Of a stretch of 30,132 nt of DNA, positions 15,082 through 22,485 are shown in pieces. The notes beneath the pieces are model-generated. The model did no database searches. It was not told the DNA's origin and saw nothing but the letters and a program-made list of their open reading frames with translations. This DNA comes from CAZRHH01 sp964599885 (GTDB lineage: Bacteria > Chloroflexota > Dehalococcoidia > DSTF01 > JACRBR01), in contig CAZRHH010000035.1 of the NCBI GenBank assembly GCA_964599885.1, positions 1 through 30,132 of the forward strand, given 5' to 3'. The position numbers were made by a program, and so were the translations under genes. The number at the start of each line of letters is the position of its first letter. The first letter of the stretch is position 1.

Positions 15082-16750
15082 ATGCCGTTCCTGGCCTTCC
15101 TGCTGATTGCCGGCGCGGTCAGCGCCGCGTCAGTGGCCGCTGCCTCGCGCCTGCGTGACCGCACATACGCGACGACGGCGGCGATCGCCGGCGGCTTCGC
15201 GGTCTTTTTCCTCAACGCCGGTGTCCACGCCCGCGTCTACCACGACGACGCCTACCATCACATTCCGTTACGCGCGCAACCTTGCCGATGGCGTCGGTCC
15301 GGTCTGGAACGCCGGCGAGCGTGTCGAGGGCTACACCAACTTTTTGTGGATGGTGCTGCTCGCCGGGACGCACCTCGCCGGCATGGATCTCGTCGTGGCG
15401 TCGCTCGTGCTCGCATACATCGCGTCGTTCGCCTGCCTGCTGATCGTCTGGCGTATTTGGTCGCTCTGGGCTGAGGACGACGACGCCGGCATCATCGCAA
15501 ACCCGGCAGTGCTGGCCGTCACACTGCTGGTCATCGGCCTCAACGGCTCGGTGGCGGCGTGGGCCTTCGGTGGTCTCGAAACGCCGCTGGCGATGGCGCT
15601 GCTCACCAGCGCCGTCTACCTGTTCATCATCGAGCAGCGGACGGGGCGTTTCCCGTTCTCCGCGCTCGCCTTCACCGCCGGCGCGATGACACGGCCGGAA
15701 CTCGTCGGCATCGTTGCGCTCACCGCCGCATACGGCTTCGGTGACGCGTGGCTCCGGCGCGACAGCGCCGCCCTGCGCCGTATGGCGATCTGGGCCGCGC
15801 TCTTCGCCGCGATCTACGTCCCATACTTCGCCTGGCGCTGGTGGTACTACGGCTACCCGTTGCCGAACACCTTCTACGCGAAAGTCGGATCGAATCGGGA
15901 ATCGCTCACGCGCGGCCTCGTATACGTCCAACGCTTTGGTGGCGCGTACGGTCTCCTGCCGCTCGTTATCGGCGCGCTGGCGCTGGCCGGCGATAGAGCG
16001 CGAAGCATCGCTCGCGATGCCACCTACATCTTCGCTGTGGTCGCCACGTGGCTCGCCATGGTGTTGCTGGAAGGCGGGGATCTGTTCCAGCACGGGCGCT
16101 TCATCGCACCCGTTGTGCCCCTGCTGTCGTTGGCTGGCGTCGTCGGCGGTGCGCGTGTGCTCTCACGCTCGATCGCCACGTCGCGGCAACTCGTTGCCGT
16201 CTCACTGACGGCGGCGGCGCTGCTAGCCTTGCTGCTCGCCCAATCGTCGACTGATCCAGCACGCGACGCTGGCCGCAGCCTGGATCAGCACAACCGCGAC
16301 GCAGGCCTCTTGCTGCGAGATCGCGTGCCCGCCACATACACAATCGGCGTGATCGCCGCGGGCGCAACGCCGTACTACGCACAACTCCCCGCGCTGGATA
16401 TGCTCGGCCTGAACGATGAAACCATCGCTCATACCGATGTCGAGAATTTCGGGAGCGGCGTCGCGGGGCATGAGAAGTACAACCTCGACTACGTACTCGA
16501 TGAACGCCGTCCCGAGATCCTTGTCGTCGGCGCGTTTGCCCCGACCCCGCTCACGCGCGCGCAAGTCGAAACGAAGCCCTGGGTCGTTGGCGCCCAACTG
16601 TTGCTGAAGGATCCGCGCATGTGGGAGCGCTACCAGATGAGCGCACTCCAGACGGAAGGGCTCTGGTACAGCTTCGCCCAGCGCAAGGACACGCTCGACG
16701 AGTTCTCCGCCGACTGGACGCAGTTTCCGCCCGAAGCCATCGCGCGATAG
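15082..16750 (+). pseudogene. GT-C family membrane glycosyltransferase, single-base frameshift near 15256
   Basis: Starts at ATG 15082 with GGAG 4 bases upstream: MPFLAFLLIAGAVSAASVAA ... ARVYHDDAY, then the frame breaks. Removing one C from the CC at 15255-15256 restores DDAYITFRYARNLADGVGPV, then ERVEGYTNFLWM, the highly conserved first loop of GT-39/AftB-like enzymes with catalytic Asp residues (HDDAY). Repaired length is about 555 residues with around ten membrane helices, WRWWYYGYPLPNTFYAKVG, and a soluble C-terminal region (DMLGLNDETIAHTDVENFGS...). It would move a sugar from a polyprenyl-phosphate donor on the outer face of the membrane. The rest of the frame is intact, so the break is either recent or a sequencing or assembly error. 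Confidence 0.82.
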
Positions 16751-16765
16751 AACCACACCCACCCC

Positions 16766-16792
16766 GTGGCACGGTCTTTCAGACCGTGTCAC
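16766..16792 (+). repeat. Palindromic repeat, CACGG subtype, copy 3
   Basis: Same hairpin as 14807, 15 bases after the glycosyltransferase stop, with the CGAGCGCTCACC flank shared with the copy at 14993. Confidence 0.75.
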
Positions 16793-16844
16793 CGAGCGCT
16801 CACCGCCGCACCATCCCGCAGCCGCGCACCACGATCACCCCGCC

Positions 16845-16870
16845 GTAGCGCGGGCTCTCCAGCCTGCGCG
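16845..16870 (+). repeat. Palindromic repeat, GCGGG subtype, copy 4 (degenerate)
   Basis: GTAGCGCGGGCTCTCCAGCC then TGCGCG; the loop is one base longer and the stem has a mismatch. The downstream CCACCACATGAACCCG also occurs just before the copy at 14993. Confidence 0.65.
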
Positions 16871-16971
16871 GCCGTCGCACGCGAACAAACGCCATCCCAC
16901 CACATGAACCCGACTAACCTCCAACCTCCACCGACTACCCATAACCGCCGCGCTCCGCCACAATCCCCAAC

Positions 16972-17982
16972 ATGCAACGCCACGGCTTCACCTTCCCGTT
17001 CGACGGCATGCCACTCGCCCAGCACCGCGACGCTCTGCGCGAGGCCGAAGCTCTCGGCTACACCGACGCCTGGTCGTTCGAGGTCGATGGCATCGACTGC
17101 TTCACGCCGCTCGCCTACGCGGCCGCCTGCACCGACACCATGCGCCTCGGCACGGCGATCGCCAACGTCTACACGCGCTCGCCCGCAACGCTCGCGATCA
17201 GCGCGATGGGCGTCGCCGAAGCCGCCCCCGGCCGCTTCGCATTCGGCATCGGCGCCGGTTCCTCCGTCATCGTCGAACGATGGAACGGCGTGAAGTTCGA
17301 CGTCCCCTACCGAAAAGTCCGCGACGTCGCCGCCATCCTCAAACGCGTCTTCGGCGGCGAAAAAACCACCGAACAAAGCACCACCGTCGCGATGGACGGC
17401 TTCCGCATGTCGCGCCAACTCGCGCCCGCGCCGGCGCTCTACATCGCCGCGCTGCGGGAACGCATGCTCCGACTCGCCGGCGCCCAAGCCGACGGCGTCA
17501 TCATCAACTGGCTCAGCGCCACCGACGTCCCGAAAGTCGTCGCCGCCGCCCGCAAAGGCGCCGCCGACGCCGGCCGCGACCCCGCCGCGCTCGACGTCGT
17601 CGCTCGCATCTTCGTTTGCATGTCCGAAGACGATCGCTTCATCGACTTCCTCGGCCGGCGCTCGATCGCCGCCTACCTCAACGTCCCGGTCTACGCGCAG
17701 TTCCACGCGTGGCTCGGCCGAGGCGGCGATCTCGCGCCGATGTGGGACGCCTGGAACGCCGGCGATCGCAAAGCCGCCACGGCCGCCATCCCCCGCCCCG
17801 TCATCGACGATCTGCTCGTCCACGGCAACGCCGAAACCTGCCGACAGAAAATCCAGGCCTACGTCGACAACGGCGTCACCACCCCCATCCTCAACTTCAT
17901 GCCCACCACCGCCGACCCCAAAGAACGCGCCCAACAATCCATAGACATGCTCCGCGCCCTCGCCCCGAACGCGAAGGGCTAG
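16972..17982 (+). CDS. LLM-class (luciferase-like) oxidoreductase, probably F420-dependent
   Basis: 336 residues. N-terminal GFTFPFDGMPLAQHRDALRE, AEALGYTDAWSFEVDGIDCF, LAYAAACTDTMRLGTAIANV and the following SPATLAISAMGVAEAAPGRF show the TIM-barrel fold of bacterial luciferase-like enzymes, followed by the FGIGAGSS turn. The later ALYIAALRERMLRLAGAQAD and GVIINWLSATDVPKVV segments are typical of the F420-using branch. It would carry hydride to or from a substrate with F420 (FMN is the alternative). CACAAT ends 7 bases before the ATG and there is no ribosome site. No neighbouring pathway gene points to the substrate. Confidence 0.88.
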   Translation: MQRHGFTFPFDGMPLAQHRDALREAEALGYTDAWSFEVDGIDCFTPLAYAAACTDTMRLGTAIANVYTRSPATLAISAMGVAEAAPGRFAFGIGAGSSVIVERWNGVKFDVPYRKVRDVAAILKRVFGGEKTTEQSTTVAMDGFRMSRQLAPAPALYIAALRERMLRLAGAQADGVIINWLSATDVPKVVAAARKGAADAGRDPAALDVVARIFVCMSEDDRFIDFLGRRSIAAYLNVPVYAQFHAWLGRGGDLAPMWDAWNAGDRKAATAAIPRPVIDDLLVHGNAETCRQKIQAYVDNGVTTPILNFMPTTADPKERAQQSIDMLRALAPNAKG

Positions 17983-18060
17983 ACCACGAGCGACGTTCGT
18001 CCGAACGATGCGCAGGACCCGCGCCGAGGCCTGACCGCAACCGTCTTGTGTCCGTCGTCC

Positions 18061-18118
18061 GTCAATGAGCATATATCTGCCTATTGACTTCGCGTTGGAG
18101 CGGGGGCATAATCGCGGC
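18061..18118 (+). promoter_or_regulatory. Promoter of the PadR gene with overlapping inverted repeat
   Basis: -35 TTGACT (18084-18089), a 17-base spacer and -10 CATAAT (18107-18112) end 6 bases before the ATG, so transcription should begin at or next to the start codon. GTCAAT (18061-18066) and ATTGAC (18083-18088) form an inverted repeat around an AT-rich centre and overlap the -35. This is a sensible autoregulatory PadR operator, by inference. Confidence 0.65.
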
Positions 18119-18484
18119 ATGAAACGCAAGCCAGGGGCGCTCTTTTCGATCGAGGTCAGCATTCTGCAGGCGGGGCTCGGGCTGCTGCGGTCGGACGCCG
18201 CGGAGTTCTACGGGTACGCCATCGCGCGGGAGATCCGCGAGCAGGGCGATACGCGGCAGCTCACGGCGCACGGGACGCTGTATCGAGCGCTGGAGCGGCT
18301 CGAGAAGGCGGGGCTGCTGGCGTCTCGCTGGGAGGATCCGGAGCTTGCGGCGGGGGAGGAACGGCCTCGCCGTCGGTTGTATCGAATCACCGCAGAAGGA
18401 GCGACGGCTGCCGCGGCGGCGGGCGTCCCGGCCTCTACTACAGCGCGGACGAAGGCCATCGAGCGCGGGCTGGCGCCGTCATGA
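18119..18484 (+). CDS. PadR-family transcriptional regulator
   Basis: 121 residues starting MKRKPGALFSIEVSILQAGL. The winged helix has EFYGYAIAREIREQGDTRQL, then TAHGTLYRALERLEKAGLLA, and the wing WEDPELAAGEERPRRRLYRI, with the PadR hallmark GTLYRxLxRLxxxG. An upstream in-frame ATG (18065) is rejected because the promoter lies between it and this ATG. Its last 4 bases overlap the next gene (ATGA), the usual arrangement of PadR with a membrane protein it controls. It marks the point where the plus strand changes from C-rich to G-rich. Confidence 0.9.
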   Translation: MKRKPGALFSIEVSILQAGLGLLRSDAAEFYGYAIAREIREQGDTRQLTAHGTLYRALERLEKAGLLASRWEDPELAAGEERPRRRLYRITAEGATAAAAAGVPASTTARTKAIERGLAPS

Positions 18485-19443
18485 GCGGATTTCCGGCAGT
18501 GGCGGGGCGGGCGGCGCGCGGCTGGGTCGCCGCCTACACGCTGGGCCTGGCTTCGAGCGTGCGCGATGCGCGGCGAGCGGAGATCGCCTCGGACGTCTGG
18601 GAGCAGCATGCGGATGGCGTCAGCGCCGGCCGATCGGCGATCGAGGTCGCGGCGGACATATTCAGCAGAGTGACGCGGGGTGTGCCCGCGGACTTGCTGT
18701 GGAGAGTCAACGTGGAGGGACCGCAGATGGACATTCGTATTCCGTTCGAACGTGTGGTGGGCGGCGTGCTGCTGGGGTTGGTGGTACTGATGATGATCAC
18801 GGCGTCGATCAGCGGGTATGACACGAGCGTTGAGGGGTTCGACGGGGAGTTGCGTCGACTCGCGAACATTAGCGACACGGCAGACAGCTTTAATGCCGTG
18901 TTCCGGGTCCTGACTGGGGTTGCGCTGATCGGCGGAGCAGCGGCGCTGTACGCGACGCTCAAGGAACGATCGGGGACGTTGGCGGCGATGGCGGCGTTTG
19001 GGGTCTGCACGGCGGGAATCCTCGTACTTGCGGCGAACGCAATGCAGATGACGTTCGTCGCGCTTGCGGACGAGTACGTCGCGTCGAGCGGAGCGCGGCA
19101 GGAGCAACTGCTTGTGACGGCGCGCGGCTTTGGCGTGGCGTCGCAGGAGGTTGCAACCTCGGCGTTCATAGCGCTGATGCTTGGAACGTGGGCGCTGGCA
19201 ATTCTTGTCGGCAGAGAAGCGCTTGTGCCGCGGTGGCTCGTTGGTATCCCTGTGATGGGAGGCGCGCTCATCGTTGCGGCGCTGATCGCAGCTCTGTTTG
19301 GCGCGGATGACATGGGATGGCTGGGCTTCGTAGCGGGCGTGCTCACGAGTGCGTTGTGGTTGCTAATCGCGGGCTTGTGGCTTTTGATCGGGAAGCCGGA
19401 GCCGCGGGTGGCGGCGCCGCCGGTGGCGCCGGCTGCGGCGTAG
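18481..19443 (+). CDS. Polytopic membrane protein coupled to PadR
   Basis: 320 residues. The cytoplasmic N-terminus (WVAAYTLGLASSVRDARRAE, then IASDVWEQHADG) resembles the short helical domain that precedes membrane segments in PadR-partner proteins. Hydrophobic helices follow: VVGGVLLGLVVLMMITASI, FRVLTGVALIGGAAALYA, LAAMAAFGVCTAGILVLAA, TSAFIALMLGTWALAILVG, WLVGIPVMGGALIVAALIAA and GVLTSALWLLIAGLWLLIG. The tail is Pro/Ala-rich. Function unknown; co-translated with PadR and followed by two microproteins. Confidence 0.82.
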   Translation: MSGFPAVAGRAARGWVAAYTLGLASSVRDARRAEIASDVWEQHADGVSAGRSAIEVAADIFSRVTRGVPADLLWRVNVEGPQMDIRIPFERVVGGVLLGLVVLMMITASISGYDTSVEGFDGELRRLANISDTADSFNAVFRVLTGVALIGGAAALYATLKERSGTLAAMAAFGVCTAGILVLAANAMQMTFVALADEYVASSGARQEQLLVTARGFGVASQEVATSAFIALMLGTWALAILVGREALVPRWLVGIPVMGGALIVAALIAALFGADDMGWLGFVAGVLTSALWLLIAGLWLLIGKPEPRVAAPPVAPAAA

Positions 19444-19498
19444 GGTTGGTCGCTGATGTCTGGTCTGGTGAGTCTGCCGAAGCGAGGGAGGCGACAGC

Positions 19499-19585
19499 AT
19501 GAGTTTTCCTGCGGTGTTGGGATTAGCCGGCATGATCATCGCGGTCGTCGTTGGCGGGGTGATGATGATGCGAGTGGTGTCTTAG
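19499..19585 (+). CDS. Microprotein 1: 28-residue single-helix membrane peptide
   Basis: ATG 19499 reads MSFPAVLGLAGMIIAVVVGG then VMMMRVVS and TAG. GAGGGAGG lies about 8 bases upstream, a strong ribosome site. Almost the whole peptide is one membrane helix ended by a single Arg. It lies 55 bases after the membrane protein stop and 25 bases before a second peptide of the same design. Confidence 0.55.
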   Translation: MSFPAVLGLAGMIIAVVVGGVMMMRVVS

Positions 19586-19610
19586 AGAGCACCAGGTTCA
19601 CGGAGGCGGA

Positions 19611-19700
19611 ATGAATGTGCGAGCTCTGTGGGTGGCGGGACTGACGATCGTCATCATGGCGGTGATTCTCGCCGTGGCGTTGGGCGGCTTCCCGGTGTGA
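19611..19700 (+). CDS. Microprotein 2: 29-residue single-helix membrane peptide
   Basis: ATG 19611 reads MNVRALWVAGLTIVIMAVIL then AVALGGFPV and TGA. GGAGGCGGA lies just before the ATG, another strong site. One basic residue before the helix predicts the N-terminus in the cytoplasm. It follows microprotein 1 in the same direction, so both may belong to the PadR operon and act on the upstream membrane protein; that is inference from position and design. Confidence 0.55.
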   Translation: MNVRALWVAGLTIVIMAVILAVALGGFPV

Positions 19701-19762
19701 TGCCGGTCCAAACGCTTGACGCCGTCATGGTCGCAGCGCCGCCCGGCGTTACCATACGCCGT

Positions 19763-20809
19763 ATGGAACCTCACATCGAGTACGTGACGACGTCTGATGG
19801 CGTGCGGCTGGCGAGCTTCGCAATCGGCGCCGGCACGCCGCTGATGATCGCGGCGACACCGCCCTGGTCGCACGTGCAGCAGGAGATGCATATTCCGACG
19901 GTGGGCGCCTGGATACGCGAGCTGGCGGAAGAGGCGCGCGTCGTCCGGTACGACTGCCGCGGGATGGGGCTCTCGGATCGCGATCGAGTGGACTTCACCC
20001 TTGAGGCTCAGATCCGCGACTTCGAGGCGGTCGTCGAACACTACGGATTGGATCGCTTCGCGATCTGGGGATCGATCGGCGGCAGTCCCGCGTCGATCGC
20101 GTTTACGGCGCGGCATCCGGAGCGTGTGACGCATCTGATGCTGTGGGGCGCGTACGCGGACGGCGCGCGGTTCGTCGGACGGCCTGAAGTGGTGGCGCTG
20201 GCCGAATTGGTACGCCAGAACTGGACGATGTTCACAGACGTATTCGCGCAAGCAGCGTTCGGATGGCCGGACAGCGATACGGGCGCGCGGTACGCACAGT
20301 TGACGCGCGACTCGATCTCGAAGGACGGCATGTTGCAGATGATGCGGGAAGGCAGCGCCATCGATGTCTCGGACGAAGCCCGGACGATCCGGACGCCGAC
20401 GCTGGTGATGACACGGCGAGGCGCGACGTTCTCGGGCGTGACGGAAGCGCGCGAGTTGGCCACGCTCATCCCGTCAGCACGGCTGTGCGTGATCGAGGGT
20501 TCGTCGCAGGCGCCGTTCCTGGAGAATCCGGAGCTGGTGACGGCGGCGATCCGCCAGTTCATGGCGTCCGATCCGGCGGCGGTCGTCGCGAAGCCGGCCG
20601 CCGCACCGTTGACGGAGCGCGAAACGCAAGTGCTGCGGTTGCTGGCCGCGGGCAGCACCGGTAAGGAGATCGCCGGCGAACTCGACGTCAGCCTGGCGAC
20701 GGCGCAACGTCACATCGCGAACATCTACGCGAAGATCGGCGCGCGCGGACGCGTCGAGGCGGCGGCGTACGCGTTCGAGCACGGTCTGGGGCGTCGGGGC
20801 CAAGCGTAG
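19763..20809 (+). CDS. Alpha/beta-hydrolase-fold and LuxR HTH fusion
   Basis: 348 residues from ATG 19763 (TACCAT ends 7 bases upstream; in-frame starts further up would overlap microprotein 2). The first 270 residues are a hydrolase fold: VRYDCRGMGLSDRDRVDFTL, then YGLDRFAIWGSIGGSPASIA and FTARHPERVTHLMLWGAYAD. In related proteins the elbow reads WGxSGG; here it is W102-G-S-I-G-G, with Ile105 at the position where I place the nucleophile. Residues about 283-340 are a LuxR-type HTH (LTERETQVLRLLAAGSTGKE, then IAGELDVSLATAQRHIANIY). The pairing suggests a ligand-binding sensor domain controlling DNA binding. Targets unknown. Confidence 0.87.
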   Translation: MEPHIEYVTTSDGVRLASFAIGAGTPLMIAATPPWSHVQQEMHIPTVGAWIRELAEEARVVRYDCRGMGLSDRDRVDFTLEAQIRDFEAVVEHYGLDRFAIWGSIGGSPASIAFTARHPERVTHLMLWGAYADGARFVGRPEVVALAELVRQNWTMFTDVFAQAAFGWPDSDTGARYAQLTRDSISKDGMLQMMREGSAIDVSDEARTIRTPTLVMTRRGATFSGVTEARELATLIPSARLCVIEGSSQAPFLENPELVTAAIRQFMASDPAAVVAKPAAAPLTERETQVLRLLAAGSTGKEIAGELDVSLATAQRHIANIYAKIGARGRVEAAAYAFEHGLGRRGQA

Positions 20810-20859
20810 ACCAGCCTACATATTCCGTGTCACATCACCGCGATTGACGGGCCGTCCGG

Positions 20860-21156
20860 GTGCGTGAACTGAGGCGTTATCGCGATGCCAAGGCATGCCT
20901 CACGCTCTATCTTCGACTCGTGAATGATTCCGCATTGCAGCAAGGTCCGGCAGGCGCCTGCGTGCGATGCGGCGGCGTACTGTCCGCGGCACACATGCTG
21001 ACGCGGACGTACGAGGTGGACCGAGCGGGGCACTGGACGCGGCGTCTGGGTGAGTTTGTGGAGGATGTCGTCGTGGTGTGCCGGGAGTGCGGCGCAGAAC
21101 AGGACGGCAGAATCTGCGACGACGGCAGCGCGTTCACGTTCGTGCGCAGCGCGTGA
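20860..21156 (+). CDS. Small zinc-ribbon-like protein
   Basis: 98 residues from GTG 20860; a GTG at 20920 (78 residues) is an alternative with TATCTT 6 bases upstream. C-V-R-C-G-G and C-R-E-C-G-A lie about 40 residues apart, forming one zinc site, with EDVVVVCRECGAEQDGRICD near the end. The intervening TYEVDRAGHWTRRLGEF resembles small recombinase-like or HNH-like scaffolds only weakly. No function is assigned. It ends 22 bases before the next gene. Confidence 0.55.
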   Translation: MRELRRYRDAKACLTLYLRLVNDSALQQGPAGACVRCGGVLSAAHMLTRTYEVDRAGHWTRRLGEFVEDVVVVCRECGAEQDGRICDDGSAFTFVRSA

Positions 21157-21178
21157 CGGGAACTGGAGAGTAACAGCG

Positions 21179-21646
21179 ATGGCGAATCCGTTCGGAACAT
21201 CGAAGTGGTTTCACAGGGTCGGGCACGTGACGAACACGACGTGGTGGAAGCTGCTGCCAACGCCGAGCGGCCTGGCGCTGGTCACGACGACCGGGCGCAA
21301 GACCGGCAAGCGGCGGGCACGAGCGATGCGCGTCGTCCGCGACGGGAACCGTGCGTACGCGGTGGCGCTGCTCGGCAAGCGGACGGCATGGATCCACAAC
21401 GTGCGCGAGAACCCACAGGTGCGCATCAAGCTGGGGCGCCGAACGCACGACGCGACCGCGCGCGTGTTGACCGATGCCGGCGAACGGGCGCGCGCGGCGG
21501 AGATCTATCGTCCGGTGGCGGGATGGTACGACTACGCAGACTACGCGAACTTCGTCTGGGATGTCCCGACGCGCGGAAAGCTGCTGCGGACCCACGACGA
21601 GTGGTTCGGGACCGGCACGCCGGTGGTGTTTGAGCTGCGGACGTAA
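21179..21646 (+). CDS. Deazaflavin-dependent nitroreductase family protein (Ddn-like)
   Basis: 155 residues from ATG 21179, with GGAGAG 8 bases upstream. GLALVTTTGRKTGKRRARAM, then AYAVALLGKRTAWIHNVREN and PQVRIKLGRRTHDATARVL are the Ddn/F420 family signature (TTGRKSGKxR ... WxHNLxANPxVxVxxG). It binds F420 in a split-barrel fold and reduces quinones or nitro compounds, probably at the membrane surface. With the LLM-class enzyme at 16972 it suggests the cell makes F420. Confidence 0.88.
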   Translation: MANPFGTSKWFHRVGHVTNTTWWKLLPTPSGLALVTTTGRKTGKRRARAMRVVRDGNRAYAVALLGKRTAWIHNVRENPQVRIKLGRRTHDATARVLTDAGERARAAEIYRPVAGWYDYADYANFVWDVPTRGKLLRTHDEWFGTGTPVVFELRT

Positions 21647-21677
21647 CGCACCTCGCTGCGTTTCGGGCCGCGGGACG

Positions 21678-21711
21678 TTGACTCAGGCATATAGATAGCA
21701 ATACTATCTAT
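21678..21711 (+). promoter_or_regulatory. Promoter with operator-like inverted repeat upstream of the SOD gene
   Basis: TTGACT (21678-21683) and TACTAT (21702-21707) are 18 bases apart. ATAGATAG (21691-21698), CAATA, CTATCTAT (21704-21711) is a perfect 8-bp inverted repeat covering the -10. It is about 100 bases before the SOD start. A repressor bound there would block polymerase, so the SOD gene may be inducible. Confidence 0.6.
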
Positions 21712-21808
21712 CCGTTGGCGGACGGCTCCGTCGCACGGCTGGATCTGGTTGCGAAGGCAGCGCGCACATTGTGGTGAAAGGCGGGGTACCGCCGGAAAGG
21801 GAGACGCG

Positions 21809-22375
21809 ATGAAAATGGCATGGATCGTGTTGGCGGCGGGCGCCGCGATAGTGGCGGCGATGGCGCTGGTTACGGCCGGGGGTGAGGCCGGCGGCAGCGC
21901 GACGCGGGAGAACCGGCGGGCGGAGGCGACGCTGCGCACGGCCGCGGGCGAAGAGATCGGCGAGGTCAAGCTGCGGCAGCGCGGCGACGTCGTGGAAATG
22001 AAGCTGGAAGTCGAAGGCTCAGTGACGCCAGGGTTCCACGGCTTCCACGTACACACGACGGGTGTGTGCGTCTCGCCGTTTACGACGGCGGGCGGACACT
22101 ACAACCCGGCGGGCGCGGTGCATTCGGATCACGCAGGCGACCTGCCGTCCCTGTTCATCGACGCGGACGGCGAGGCCGAAGCGGAGTTCGCAACGGACCG
22201 CTTCGCGCTGGGTGCGCTGTTCGATGCCGACGGCGCGGCGTTCATTCTGCACGCGGGCCGCGACAATTACGCCAACATCCCGACGGACCGCTACGAGCCG
22301 GATCCGGATACGGCGACGCTGGCTACGGGCGACGCGGGCGGCCGCTTTGCGTGTGGCGTGATCGAGCGGCGCTAG
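21809..22375 (+). CDS. sodC: Cu/Zn superoxide dismutase, membrane-anchored or exported
   Basis: 188 residues from ATG 21809, with AAGGGAG 6 bases upstream. The N-terminal helix MAWIVLAAGAAIVAAMALVT is a signal anchor without a lipobox cysteine. All metal ligands are visible: H80 and H82 (GFHGFHVH), H97 (GGHYNP) and H148 for copper; H97, H105, H108 and D111 for zinc. C87 and C182 make the disulfide. HAGRDNYANIPTDRY and GDAGGRFACGVIE complete the fold. The usual active-site Arg near the C-terminus appears to be in GGRFACGV. It converts superoxide to peroxide and oxygen outside the cytoplasmic membrane. Confidence 0.93.
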   Translation: MKMAWIVLAAGAAIVAAMALVTAGGEAGGSATRENRRAEATLRTAAGEEIGEVKLRQRGDVVEMKLEVEGSVTPGFHGFHVHTTGVCVSPFTTAGGHYNPAGAVHSDHAGDLPSLFIDADGEAEAEFATDRFALGALFDADGAAFILHAGRDNYANIPTDRYEPDPDTATLATGDAGGRFACGVIERR

Positions 22376-22412
22376 CTGGCGCGCCAGGTTCACCGAAGCG
22401 GCGCTATGAGAG

Positions 22413-22444
22413 CGGAGGAGTTCCTTAGGGGACTCCTCCGTTTT
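22413..22444 (+). terminator. Rho-independent terminator after the SOD gene
   Basis: CGGAGGAGTTCC pairs with GGGACTCCTCCG around the loop TTAG, followed directly by TTTT (22441-22444). It starts 37 bases after the SOD stop and is the clearest intrinsic terminator in the window. Confidence 0.88.
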
Positions 22445-22485
22445 CGGACGTGCGCCCAAACGAGCACACAGAAGGGATGCTGAAG

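Noticed and set aside
16789..18162. 457-codon open frame on the minus strand
   Set aside because: Antisense to the LLM oxidoreductase and part of padR; no recognisable domain and the opposite strand has clear motifs.
19628..19762. Longer N-terminus for the hydrolase-LuxR gene
   Set aside because: It would overlap microprotein 2 and adds Gly/Arg-rich sequence; the hydrolase fold begins right after ATG 19763.
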